In this document: piece after piece, positions 1 to 6,191 of the stretch | How positions within the stretch are numbered: the first letter of the stretch is position 1 | How the letters are laid out: every line of letters starts with the position of its first letter | From: a virus | Reading direction: 5' to 3' (one strand) | DNA: 64,000 nt | IMG/VR virus record: IMGVR_UViG_3300028299_000002 | Coordinates: 1 to 64,000 of that record | Made by a program: the position numbers and the translations under genes | Notes under the pieces: model-generated | The model's input: only the letters and a program-made list of their open reading frames with translations | Databases searched by the model: none | Told to the model about the DNA's origin: nothing

Positions 1-200
1 TTGCGAAGTCCCCAATACGGCGGACTTGTGACACACATATTGAATACACCGTCCGGTATTCTTGCTAATGTTTCAAGAGAATCACCATGTAGTATTTTAT
101 CATGGAAAGAAGATGCCAGCGAACCATTGTCTTGAGATAACGGCTTGAGCTGTTCTCCGTTTTTAGGTTTTTTGGTTATATATGGTGCTTGCTGTTCCAT
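1..200 (-). CDS. DNA methyltransferase, partial (3' end cut by window)
   Basis: The first ~66 codons are present and the gene runs off the left edge. After an N-terminal stretch of about 35 residues comes a methyltransferase start with a target-acquiring LHGDSLETL segment and then the SPPYWGLR catalytic motif (motif IV, S/D-P-P-Y) typical of beta-class N4-cytosine or N6-adenine methyltransferases. The ATG at 200 has a GAAGTG-like ribosome site. Start codon and first ~25 codons lie inside the attC-like palindrome at 118-249, and the frame reads through its core into the cassette. The N-terminus (PYITKKPKNGEQL...) resembles those of the neighbouring methyltransferases, which also start inside attC-like sites. 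Likely role: self-modification against host restriction. Confidence 0.8.
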   Translation of the reverse strand, partial: MEQQAPYITKKPKNGEQLKPLSQDNGSLASSFHDKILHGDSLETLARIPDGVFNMCVTSPPYWGLR

Positions 201-249
201 TTTGTCACTTCAAATTAATTCGCCGTATCTCAGACATAGTCGTTCGTAG
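118..249 (-). repeat. attC-like site S9
   Basis: Stem arms 129-144 and 222-235 pair with two extrahelical bases on one side. The 5' box CTACGAAC (242-249) and 3' core GTTCGCT (118-124) flank them. The start of the partial methyltransferase lies in the loop. Confidence 0.75.
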
Positions 250-255
250 TTCGCA

Positions 256-1098
256 TCAAAAGAGAACCTGCTGAGCCTGTTCAATTTCAAGGCGTTGTTT
301 AGATTTTTCGTAATATTCCAAGTTTTTTTCGATTACTATAAAATTCCGCTTTGACCTATGCGCCGCTATTGCCGTTGTCCCAGAACCGCCAAAACCGTCG
401 AATACCAAATCACCCTCGTTTGTATAAGTGCGAATGAGATATTCAAATAAACCGACTGGCTTTTGGGTTGGGTGAAGTCTAATTTTATCTTGAGTGTAAT
501 ATAAAAGGGTTGTTGGATACCCTTCAAATTCTTGAATATACGCAGCGTGACTTTTTCGCACTATTGCGAATGACTTACCATAATTACCATAATCTATACC
601 AGACCGCTTTCTACTTGATGGACGAAGTCCTTGTGGGTTGTATAACATCCTCCTGTTTGAACAATTCGCCGTTGTTCCCTTTGAGAATATTAGGATATTT
701 TCGTGCATCTTTACTGCTTTATTTTTAGCATTCATTTTATCTCCCGCCGTATTCTTTCCCCATATCCACTCATATTTGAACATCTTTAGATTGCTCATTA
801 CCAGAAAACTTGTGAACGGCTGGCTTCCGGTCAGCACTACCACGCCAGTCGGCTTTAATATCCGAAGTCTTGTTTCCCAGTATAGATTCAGGTCTATCTT
901 CACATCCCATTCGCACGCAGTTGTGTTATATGGCATATCCTCTAAAATCATATCGACGGATTTGGCTTCTATCTGTTCGCAGAGAGTGAAGGAATCGCCG
1001 TTGTGGATAGCATTCAAAGAGAGGCGACTACGAACCAGCGTTTGCAGATAACCCTTAGAGCTGTCCGACTCTTGCTGGTTTTTGGTTACTATTGGCAC
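256..1098 (-). CDS. DNA methyltransferase (beta class, DMPY motif)
   Basis: A methyltransferase of about 280 residues. Motif IV is DMPY (in ILEDMPYNTTACEWD) and motif I is FDGFGGSGTT near the C-terminus, giving the IV-before-I order of beta-class N6-adenine/N4-cytosine enzymes. LHPTQKP before motif I is also typical. A GTG at 1098 is chosen as start because GGAGG sits five bases upstream; an in-frame TTG at 1110 is the alternative. The first ~20 codons lie inside attC-like site S8 and the frame crosses the core at 1028-1035 without a stop, so the N-terminus comes from the previous cassette's attC. Probable role: protecting phage DNA or acting as an orphan methylase. Function is secure; sequence specificity is unknown. 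Confidence 0.88.
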   Translation of the reverse strand: MPIVTKNQQESDSSKGYLQTLVRSRLSLNAIHNGDSFTLCEQIEAKSVDMILEDMPYNTTACEWDVKIDLNLYWETRLRILKPTGVVVLTGSQPFTSFLVMSNLKMFKYEWIWGKNTAGDKMNAKNKAVKMHENILIFSKGTTANCSNRRMLYNPQGLRPSSRKRSGIDYGNYGKSFAIVRKSHAAYIQEFEGYPTTLLYYTQDKIRLHPTQKPVGLFEYLIRTYTNEGDLVFDGFGGSGTTAIAAHRSKRNFIVIEKNLEYYEKSKQRLEIEQAQQVLF

Positions 1099-1157
1099 TT
1101 TCGCCTCCAATGTGACATTAGTAAATTATCGGGTATCTGATACGCCATCGTTCTGTA
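1028..1157 (-). repeat. attC-like site S8
   Basis: Arms 1038-1054 and 1131-1145 share the CAGATA/CCC stem core with an extra A on one arm. The 5' box TACAGAAC is at 1150-1157 and the 3' core GTTCGTAG at 1028-1035. It contains the sequence GTATCTGATACGCCATCGTT shared with sites S3 and S4. Confidence 0.78.
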
Positions 1158-1367
1158 TCAGAGCGGATTTTGCAACAATTCCCATATTTTTTGAGTACTT
1201 ATTTGTACCGCATTGAGTTGCGGTTTTTTATTATCAGTATCGGCGGTAAATTTTACAAGACAGGCAATTTTACGTTCACCCAACATTTTCCCTAAATTAA
1301 AAATATCGTCATCGTTTTCGGGTACAAAAACAATATCATTCTCTTTTTCATTACACGTTACTTTCAT
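1158..1367 (-). CDS. Small acidic hypothetical protein (cassette)
   Basis: A 69-residue protein from the ATG at 1367, rich in acidic residues (NEKENDIVFVPENDDD). No recognisable domain, membrane segment or zinc motif. The frame is open further upstream through the attC-like core at 1404-1411 to a TTG at 1427, so a longer product is possible, but the ATG at 1367 with a purine-rich GAGAGAAAAAG leader is the simplest start. It is the only gene of a ~260-bp cassette whose two ends (1404-1411 and 1150-1157) are perfectly complementary. Function unknown. Confidence 0.55.
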   Translation of the reverse strand: MKVTCNEKENDIVFVPENDDDIFNLGKMLGERKIACLVKFTADTDNKKPQLNAVQISTQKIWELLQNPL

Positions 1368-1403
1368 CTTTTTCTCTCTTTCTGCTCTGACCAGCCCTTC
1401 GGG

Positions 1404-1494
1404 TACAGAACCAGCAGATTGAGCCAATGCTTAGAGCACTGGCATGGTTAATATTTTTGATTGTTTTTGCATGGCTCATCTTTATCGTTCTATT
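1404..1494 (-). repeat. attC-like site S7
   Basis: The clearest example: arms 1416-1430 and 1469-1481 are fully complementary except for two extrahelical bases (T and A) on one arm. 5' box AATAGAAC at 1487-1494, 3' core GTTCTGTA at 1404-1411. The stop codon of the C5-methyltransferase lies in the 5' box. Confidence 0.82.
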
Positions 1495-3058
1495 CGTCAT
1501 CCCGCCCAAGATTCTTGATGGCTTGCATTATCGGTAAAACGACCTGCGGAACTATCGCATTTCCTAAACATTTAAGTCTGTCCACCCGCTTGGGTATCCC
1601 ATGAGCCACTCGTGGAACTCCATTTTCCCAATCATCATCCCAATTAATTAAAACAGGATTGGCATTTCCCCAGCAATATCTCTTCCACATCTCCTGGCTG
1701 TGCTGTGCCAAAAGTCGTGACAGTGTTTGCACAATGTCTGTATATTTTTTTGTTCGTTGTTTGTTATGTCTTGGTCTATATGGTGCGCCTGTAGGCTCGT
1801 TGTTTTCCGACAAGCCTCGCACGTCTTTTTCAGGTGTTTCCTCGCTCGCCAACTGTAACCATGCTTGGTAAGATTTATCTTCTTTGAGTTTGCACAAGTA
1901 AGTGAGCAATATTTCCTTTTTAGAAACGTGTTGTAATCTTCTAGGCGTCCGTTGAATCTTTTTCTCGTTATTAAAATTCCACAATGCTGACAATATTTCA
2001 CGGGTGTCTTTTTTCTCTTTGCCATCGTTCATATCTCCTCCGTATATCACATTAGTAAATATACACTCATGGGATATAAATGTCAAGTCTATATTTCTGT
2101 CCAACCAGGAGGAAAACCCATTAATAGTTCCACCCACGTCGGGTTCAATTGGCCAGTTTGATGTGTCGATTTTTTCACTTCCTCCGCCAATATCTTTCCA
2201 CCCTTCCCGTTTGGCCTTGACCCAGGGGTTCCAGCTCTGGGTGTCGGCCACATTTTCACTATGTCGTTCAAGTTGTTTTGATAGCCCTCCCGATTTACTC
2301 TTTTTGCTTGGCCGCTCCGATAATCCCGGCTTTGCGGTGTTGGCATTAGTTTTACATATCTCGCCAGTCCTATCGAACCGTCCGTACCCTTCCCGTTTAT
2401 TTTCCGCAAAGTCCCCGTTTTGTTCACTTTGAACTTGTCGTTTTTTCCAATTATTCCCCCCGTGTCCGCATCGCTTTTCACGGGAGTTGGCAACAATCCA
2501 GACTCTGTTCCTCCGATGTCCTGCACCGACACCCGCAGCCGGTATAATAAACGATTGGCAGGAGTATCCGATAGAGTCCAGGTCAGCAAGCACGTCGTCG
2601 AGTGCCAATTTGACGATTCCAGCAACATTTTCGCCAATAACCCAAGCGGGCCGGGTTTCCGATATAACTCTAAGCATCTCCGGCCAGAGATAGCGGTCAT
2701 CTTCTTTGCTTTTTTGCTTCCCGGCAACGCTAAAAGGCTGGCAAGGGAATCCCCCTGTAATAAGGTCAACTGTTCCGCAGGTCTTTCCGTCATAGGTTGT
2801 GATGTCGTCATGTATTGACACTCCTCTAAAGTTTTTCTGTAATACTTTCTGGCAGTATGGGTCTTTTTCTACGAATGATACTATTTCCAGACTATCTCCC
2901 CAGCACCATTTAGCAGCCAAAGCAAATCCGCCTATCCCTGAAAATAAATCTAACATTCTGAAAGGGCGGGATGAAATAGAACCATTAGATTGAGCCAACG
3001 ACGAAAGCTGTTCCTTTTCCATCGTTTCCGCCCTTTCACTGGTTATAGTTTCATTCAT
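1490..3058 (-). CDS. DNA (cytosine-5) methyltransferase with internal insertion
   Basis: A 522-residue C5-cytosine methyltransferase. Visible motifs: I DLFSGIGGF (~37-45), IV GGFPCQPFS with catalytic Cys (~100), VI GENVAG, VIII GAGHRRNRVW, and X RLKCLGNAIVPQ near the end. Family members are often ~350-420 residues; the excess lies between GFSSWLDRN and WENGVPRVA, segments that normally abut. That extra ~140-codon stretch contains an HNH endonuclease gene in another frame (1648-2025). ATG 3058 follows GAGG; a second ATG at 3022 is possible. The first ~25 codons fall in attC-like site S6 and the frame crosses the core as ...SNGSIS. Likely a DNA self-modification enzyme. Confidence 0.85.
   Translation of the reverse strand: MNETITSERAETMEKEQLSSLAQSNGSISSRPFRMLDLFSGIGGFALAAKWCWGDSLEIVSFVEKDPYCQKVLQKNFRGVSIHDDITTYDGKTCGTVDLITGGFPCQPFSVAGKQKSKEDDRYLWPEMLRVISETRPAWVIGENVAGIVKLALDDVLADLDSIGYSCQSFIIPAAGVGAGHRRNRVWIVANSREKRCGHGGNNWKKRQVQSEQNGDFAENKREGYGRFDRTGEICKTNANTAKPGLSERPSKKSKSGGLSKQLERHSENVADTQSWNPWVKAKREGWKDIGGGSEKIDTSNWPIEPDVGGTINGFSSWLDRNIDLTFISHECIFTNVIYGGDMNDGKEKKDTREILSALWNFNNEKKIQRTPRRLQHVSKKEILLTYLCKLKEDKSYQAWLQLASEETPEKDVRGLSENNEPTGAPYRPRHNKQRTKKYTDIVQTLSRLLAQHSQEMWKRYCWGNANPVLINWDDDWENGVPRVAHGIPKRVDRLKCLGNAIVPQVVLPIMQAIKNLGRDDE
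1648..2025 (-). CDS. HNH endonuclease nested in the C5-methyltransferase gene
   Basis: A 125-residue protein with an N-terminal Cys pair (CQHCG), a second Cys cluster (CSLTC), then CEAC, HHID and a C-terminal CKHCHDFWH, which together make an HNH nuclease with zinc-binding cysteines. It has its own GGAGG upstream of the start. It occupies a different frame of the same strand inside the methyltransferase gene, exactly where that protein carries non-family sequence, while the methyltransferase frame stays open across it. Such free-standing HNH genes are often homing endonucleases; here it appears to have invaded without breaking its host frame. Its length leaves little room for a group I intron. 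Confidence 0.72.
   Translation of the reverse strand: MAKRKKTPVKYCQHCGILITRKRFNGRLEDYNTFLKRKYCSLTCANSKKINLTKHGYSWRARKHLKKTCEACRKTTSLQAHHIDQDITNNEQKNIQTLCKHCHDFWHSTARRCGRDIAGEMPILF
2089..2811 (-). CDS. Methyltransferase-associated overlapping protein (LLPTP/WPTP family)
   Basis: A 240-residue ORF in another frame of the same strand, wholly inside the C5-methyltransferase gene. It has the features of a protein often seen overlapping phage C5-methyltransferase genes: an SGRRCLELYRKP segment, WHSTTCLLTW, repeated PTP motifs (LLPTP, MPTP, WPTP), and a LNPTWVELLMGFPPGW ending. The good match to that recurring pattern argues that both frames are coding. The biochemical role is not established as far as I know; it may be a partner or specificity factor for the methyltransferase. 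The overlap is about 720 bp. Confidence 0.6.
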   Translation of the reverse strand: MTTSQPMTERPAEQLTLLQGDSLASLLALPGSKKAKKMTAISGRRCLELYRKPGPLGLLAKMLLESSNWHSTTCLLTWTLSDTPANRLLYRLRVSVQDIGGTESGLLPTPVKSDADTGGIIGKNDKFKVNKTGTLRKINGKGTDGSIGLARYVKLMPTPQSRDYRSGQAKRVNREGYQNNLNDIVKMWPTPRAGTPGSRPNGKGGKILAEEVKKSTHQTGQLNPTWVELLMGFPPGWTEI

Positions 3059-3090
3059 CGTCGTGCCTCATCTTTGTCGTTATACGCTCG
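2975..3090 (-). repeat. attC-like site S6
   Basis: Arms 2987-3004 and 3058-3073 form AGAT-GAG-..-CGACGA with extrahelical T and A. The 3' core GTTCTATT is at 2975-2982 and the 5' box CGAGCGTATAAC at 3079-3090. The stem contains GAGG and the start ATG of the methyltransferase. Confidence 0.76.
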
Positions 3091-3140
3091 TCGCTGCGCT
3101 CCCGAGCGTATAATGGCGGGCGCCTGAGCGTCGTTTTGGC

Positions 3141-3266
3141 CTATATTGGTTTAAGATGTTTTATAATTTCTTCAAGTTGTCTAACCCTAATTTCTAAAGA
3201 TTCTATAAGTTGATTTAAATCTCCTATCTCGTTATAAATTTGTTGAATGGAATCTGAGTCACTCAT
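3141..3266 (-). CDS. Small coiled-coil protein (cassette)
   Basis: A 41-residue protein starting at ATG 3266, preceded by GAGG at a good distance; an upstream in-frame ATG at 3329 lacks a ribosome site. Residues 8-35 (IYNEIGDLNQLIESLEIR) show heptad-like spacing of I and L, predicting a short coiled coil. It sits alone in a ~280-bp cassette bounded by S5 and S6 whose ends are similar (GTTATACG start, CGTATAAC end). It could be an antitoxin-like or multimerisation peptide; no specific function can be assigned. Confidence 0.5.
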   Translation of the reverse strand: MSDSDSIQQIYNEIGDLNQLIESLEIRVRQLEEIIKHLKPI

Positions 3267-3353
3267 TTTTTCCTCTTTTCTTTTAAGCGCCAAAACTCCA
3301 TCGGCACTTGTTTTTCGTGTTAAAATCATCTGTCAATTATCGCTTGCGACGAC

Positions 3354-3420
3354 GTATAACCAGCGCATGGAGCATGAATCATCTGCGATGATTGCTCATG
3401 CGCCCGCCATTAGATGCCTC
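3354..3420 (-). repeat. attC-like site S5 (short form)
   Basis: A compact ~65-bp palindrome: arms 3363-3382 and 3388-3403 pair with an extra G and three extra bases on one arm. The 5' box reads GAGGCATCTAAT (3409-3420) and the 3' core GTTATAC (3354-3360). Of all the sites this is closest in size to classic short attC sites. Confidence 0.75.
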
Positions 3421-3461
3421 ACAAGATTTTACTGTCAAGTGAGGCATCCGTTCACTGTGGT

Positions 3462-3977
3462 TTAGTGTAGTTTAAATGGACTTACGACAATTTCCGGTTC
3501 AAGATATACCGGGCGCGGTTCGTTTGTTTCAGGATCAATCATCATCAACCAAGTTGCAGAAGATGATGTTGGCATATATAGACCATTCGGATCGGCTTGC
3601 GGAATTACTTCTGGGAAAACACCAGACCAGTCTCGCCCAATCATTTTATCTGCTTCGACAATTTTCATTGGATTAGTATATTGTGCCGAAAAGGGAACGC
3701 CAAACCCAATACATTTACCGATAAACATGAGTTTGCCTTGATAGTCAGATTTTATATAGGCATAGCATACCAAATCCTCTTTATCACATAGTTCAAAAAC
3801 CATTTTCATTAGTTTCTTTTGTTGATAATTGACAAGATTTGGCAAACCGACCTGACGATTGATTTCATCAAGGATTTGATTTGTTTGCGCGGTTTGACGT
3901 GTTTCTGCGGTCGGTGTTGTTTCAAAACAAGCGAAAAGAAAAAGACATGCGAAAAGAATTACGATTAGTTTTTTCAT
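3462..3977 (-). CDS. Putative lipoprotein (cassette)
   Basis: A 171-residue protein with a signal peptide: MKK, a hydrophobic run, then LFAC forming a lipobox with Cys ~17, so it is likely lipid-anchored. The mature part (FETTPTAETRQ...) has no domain I recognise; two cysteines (CDKEDLVC) lie mid-protein. GAGG stands eight bases before the ATG. It lies one base from the membrane protein 3979-4314 and they form a two-gene cassette. Lipoproteins in phage accessory regions can act in superinfection exclusion; that is only a possibility here. Confidence 0.7.
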   Translation of the reverse strand: MKKLIVILFACLFLFACFETTPTAETRQTAQTNQILDEINRQVGLPNLVNYQQKKLMKMVFELCDKEDLVCYAYIKSDYQGKLMFIGKCIGFGVPFSAQYTNPMKIVEADKMIGRDWSGVFPEVIPQADPNGLYMPTSSSATWLMMIDPETNEPRPVYLEPEIVVSPFKLH

Positions 3978-3978
3978 C

Positions 3979-4314
3979 TTAATAACCTCTTATTTTAGTT
4001 AGAAATTGTTGCAGTTTTATTTCTCGGATTTGACCAGCGTCAAACTCCGCAAACTGCATCCGTACCAAAGAGGCAATAGCCTCCTTGTCAGCAAGCGTTT
4101 CAGCAGTATTATATTCGTAATAATACTTTCCCAAATCTTGTACTTTCCCATGCACATAGGATTTGGTTTCCTCAAACACTTCGCGTTTGGCGTTCTCATA
4201 CTTCGGACGGAAGAACTTGAACATCTCCAATCCGTAGAAATTGAGAACGAAAATTGTCACCAAAAGAAGGATAAATCCTCCGACAATCAATCCGATCAGT
4301 TTACCTTTACTCAT
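3979..4314 (-). CDS. Single-pass membrane protein (cassette)
   Basis: A 111-residue protein with one transmembrane helix at residues ~6-26 (LIGLIVGGFILLLVTIFVL) followed by a charged, probably helical domain. AAGGA stands nine bases before the ATG. It is immediately upstream of the lipoprotein gene, so the two are probably co-translated and may form an envelope complex. No family is recognised. It lies in the ~960-bp cassette between S4 and S5 whose ends match at 11 of 12 positions. Confidence 0.68.
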   Translation of the reverse strand: MSKGKLIGLIVGGFILLLVTIFVLNFYGLEMFKFFRPKYENAKREVFEETKSYVHGKVQDLGKYYYEYNTAETLADKEAIASLVRMQFAEFDAGQIREIKLQQFLTKIRGY

Positions 4315-4354
4315 TTTTCTGTCCTTTCTATAATAGGGTTAAACATTGTTTAAT

Positions 4355-4475
4355 GAGGCATCTAACCCGCGTTTGCAGATAACGAGGTGAGCTGTTCACC
4401 TTGCTTGGATTCTTCTGGTTTTGTCATAGTCTCATTCATGTTTCACCTCGTATCTGATACGCCATCGTTCGCTGC
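4355..4475 (-). repeat. attC-like site S4
   Basis: Arms 4376-4390 and 4443-4456 (TCACCTCG-TATCTG) pair over 14 bp with one extrahelical A. The 3' core GTTAGATGCC is at 4357-4366 and the 5' box GCAGCGAAC at 4467-4475. GAGGTGAAAC precedes an ATG inside the loop, and the last codons of the upstream gene are encoded in the other arm. Confidence 0.8.
4362..4439 (-). CDS. attC-encoded 25-codon leader ORF
   Basis: ATG at 4439 follows GAGGTGAAAC, a strong ribosome site, inside attC-like site S4. It encodes 25 residues (MNETMTKPEESKQGEQL...SANAG) and stops at the TAG within the GTTAG core. The same peptide theme (MNET..., GEQL/KEQL...) forms the N-termini of the methyltransferases at 1-200 and 1490-3058, where the core is GTTC and the frame stays open. 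It is best viewed as the unfused version of that N-terminal segment. Whether the peptide itself does anything is unknown. Confidence 0.45.
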   Translation of the reverse strand: MNETMTKPEESKQGEQLTSLSANAG

Positions 4476-5027
4476 TGCTGTCCACTGAATAGCCATTGCT
4501 TCTGCTATACCTGGATAGGTTCTGCTTCTCTCTTTCCACCTGTCTTCGCTTGGTGGCATTTTGTGTATTCGGTTTTCACGCCCATCCACCACATTAGTTG
4601 GTTTCAATAAAGGAAGATTTTTAAGCCACAAACAGGTTGCCTTTGTTTCGCCGTGTCCGAATTGCCAAGGCTGGATTATCTGGTCAGGTTTTCTGATTCT
4701 GGATGATATTATACTTATCGGGTTTTCGATTGCTATTTTTGGAATTGGAGAGTTCATCAAAAGTCTGACAAATTCAAGTGCCTCTGCCTGTTCCTCTTGT
4801 TTATCCTTGAACCACCTTGCACCGGACACGGCCAAGTGTGTACAAGGTGGATGGAATATCCCTAAATCAAATTGTTCTCGCTTTAATAATTCAAATATAT
4901 CCTCTTGAAAGTGCCATTCGGAGTTACCTTCTGTCGGTAACAGGTCACATGAATAGGCTTCGTGTCCTCTCTTACGAAATGCCTTTGTTACTATTTGACT
5001 AAATTCACACCCCACAATAACTCTCAT
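4443..5027 (-). CDS. Phage DNA cytosine methyltransferase-like protein
   Basis: A 194-residue protein starting MRVIVGCEFSQIV, with an HPPCTHLAVSGARWF segment (a PPC-type motif), NPISIIS and KATCLWLKNLP. This layout matches a common phage family annotated as DNA cytosine methyltransferase-like. It lacks the full set of canonical C5-methylase motifs, so catalytic activity is uncertain. ATG 5027 is chosen because GGAG is six bases upstream and it overlaps the stop of the HNH gene (TAATG); ATG 5039 is in frame but has no ribosome site. The C-terminal NDGVSDTR is encoded by attC-like site S4. Confidence 0.75.
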   Translation of the reverse strand: MRVIVGCEFSQIVTKAFRKRGHEAYSCDLLPTEGNSEWHFQEDIFELLKREQFDLGIFHPPCTHLAVSGARWFKDKQEEQAEALEFVRLLMNSPIPKIAIENPISIISSRIRKPDQIIQPWQFGHGETKATCLWLKNLPLLKPTNVVDGRENRIHKMPPSEDRWKERSRTYPGIAEAMAIQWTAAANDGVSDTR

Positions 5028-5545
5028 TATATTCTCCATGTTTTGTTATTAGCAATTCTTGTTATTGTTGGTCTTGATACTCCATATTCCTTTGCAAGCA
5101 TTTTTTGAGAGATGGTTGTAAGTTTTTTTCTTATTTCTTGTACTTTGGATGGAGTTAATTTAGCGCCCCCATTTCGAGTATTCCAGGTTCCATTTTCAAT
5201 CTTATCATTTTCGTTTTCTGTATATGTTCCATAAGATAAATTAGATATATGGTTGTTTGCAGGATTACTATCTAGGTGTCTTATAACATTTCCACTTGGT
5301 CTTTTCCCAATAAAGAATTGTGCAACAAGATTGTGTATTCTAACTGTTTTTACTTTCCCACAACCATTACATAAATGAACTTGAAGATAGCCCCTTTTGT
5401 CAGAATAAAATGGTAAATCCTTCCATACATCTTTCGCAATAAACCCTTTATACGAAGCATGTCTTTGCCATCGACTTTGTAATTTTCCAAAATTAGAAAT
5501 ACGATATGCTGGAAATTCTGGAATAATTTTAAATTTTTCTTTCAT
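5027..5545 (-). CDS. HNH homing endonuclease (NUMOD4 + HNH + HTH)
   Basis: A 172-residue protein. The N-terminus (IIPEFPAYRISNFGKLQS) matches the NUMOD4 motif, the middle (VRIHNLVAQFFIG, VIRHLDSNPANNHISNLSYG) matches the HNH_3-type nuclease core, and the C-terminus (LTPSKVQEIRKKL...LAKEYGVSRPTITRI) is a helix-turn-helix for DNA binding. This is the usual order of free-standing phage homing endonucleases. Its stop overlaps the start of the methyltransferase-like gene. It may have invaded this cassette, because the upstream site S3 is degraded and the next cassette has lost its matching 5' end. Confidence 0.85.
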   Translation of the reverse strand: MKEKFKIIPEFPAYRISNFGKLQSRWQRHASYKGFIAKDVWKDLPFYSDKRGYLQVHLCNGCGKVKTVRIHNLVAQFFIGKRPSGNVIRHLDSNPANNHISNLSYGTYTENENDKIENGTWNTRNGGAKLTPSKVQEIRKKLTTISQKMLAKEYGVSRPTITRIANNKTWRI

Positions 5546-5654
5546 GGTAAATGTCCCCTATATTAAACACACGTACACGGCTTAATATAAGATAAAGGAT
5601 TAACTTGTACAAGCATTATCTTACATCGCCTTTATAGTGATTCCCTGGAATCTC

Positions 5655-5767
5655 AGTGTCCAGCAGATCGCAAGACCATGCGTTCCACCCCTTTGCCTGG
5701 ATTCTGCGGGTTTTATCATAGTTTCATTCATGTTTCACCTCGTATCTGATACGCCATCGTTATGCAC
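5655..5767 (-). repeat. attC-like site S3 (degraded)
   Basis: The 5' half (box GTGCATAAC at 5759-5767 and the shared GATGGCGTATCAGATACGAG arm) is intact. The opposite arm near 5662-5675 pairs only partly and the 3' core reads GGACAC instead of GTTNNN. It encodes another MNETM-type start (ATG about 5731). The region 5546-5655 holds no other gene. Confidence 0.55.
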
Positions 5768-6146
5768 AATTCAAATGTGTTTCATGGTCTACCACATATA
5801 CATTTATCCCACGAAACATAGTACGTGATTTATAATTCGCTTCTTCATACGGCACAAGACAAATTTCATCATATTCTTGTGATAGTTTTTTATACTCTGA
5901 CCTTCCGAGATAAATTGAAGTTGGTTTTTTTCCTGTTTTAGATTCGTATCCACACAATAAATTTATTAATCTATCGTGCATAACCATTGGCTGCACCGAA
6001 CAGCCAGAGCTGTTCGATAGTATTTTTTCAACTTCACCTATTAAATCATCACATAGTTCTGGAGTCAGTGCGTGGTGTCCTTTTTTATCAGATATTGAAT
6101 AAAATAAATCTCCAAGTTCCTCAACTTGCTTGTCTGTAATTTTCAT
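5760..6146 (-). CDS. Hypothetical cassette protein (paralogue of 6184-6483)
   Basis: A 128-residue protein from ATG 6146, with AAGGA nine bases upstream. Its first ~55 codons, with an acidic helical start MKITDKQVEELGDLF, lie within attC-like site S2; the remainder, beyond the core at 5978-5984, is the cassette proper. That part (LLCGYESKTGKKPTSIYLG ... VYVVDHETHLNCA) is clearly related to the next gene (ILCNYEAKTGIKPTKLYVG ... IYVVNSDSYLDCA), whereas the N-termini differ. No family recognised. The stop codon overlaps the 5' box of S3. Confidence 0.65.
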   Translation of the reverse strand: MKITDKQVEELGDLFYSISDKKGHHALTPELCDDLIGEVEKILSNSSGCSVQPMVMHDRLINLLCGYESKTGKKPTSIYLGRSEYKKLSQEYDEICLVPYEEANYKSRTMFRGINVYVVDHETHLNCA

Positions 6147-6191
6147 CGTCTCATTCCTTTCTGGCTGTCGGTGAGCCTGGTCGTTAGGCGC
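5976..6191 (-). repeat. attC-like site S2 (long form)
   Basis: Arms 5987-6005 and 6163-6177 (GGCT-CACCGA-CAGCC with extrahelical G and A) enclose a ~160-base loop that carries the first part of the gene 5760-6146 and a small internal hairpin at 5998-6016. The 3' core GTTATGCAC is at 5976-5984 and the 5' box GCGCCTAAC at 6183-6191. Confidence 0.76.

Noticed and set aside
1640-2090. Group I intron carrying the HNH gene in the methyltransferase
   Set aside because: The HNH ORF fills almost the whole ~450-bp insertion, leaving no room for intron core helices, and the methyltransferase frame stays open across it.
3079-3110. Hairpin ATACGCTCG/CGAGCGTAT as a transcription terminator
   Set aside because: No U tract follows on either strand; it overlaps the 5' box of attC-like site S6 and is better explained as part of the cassette junction.
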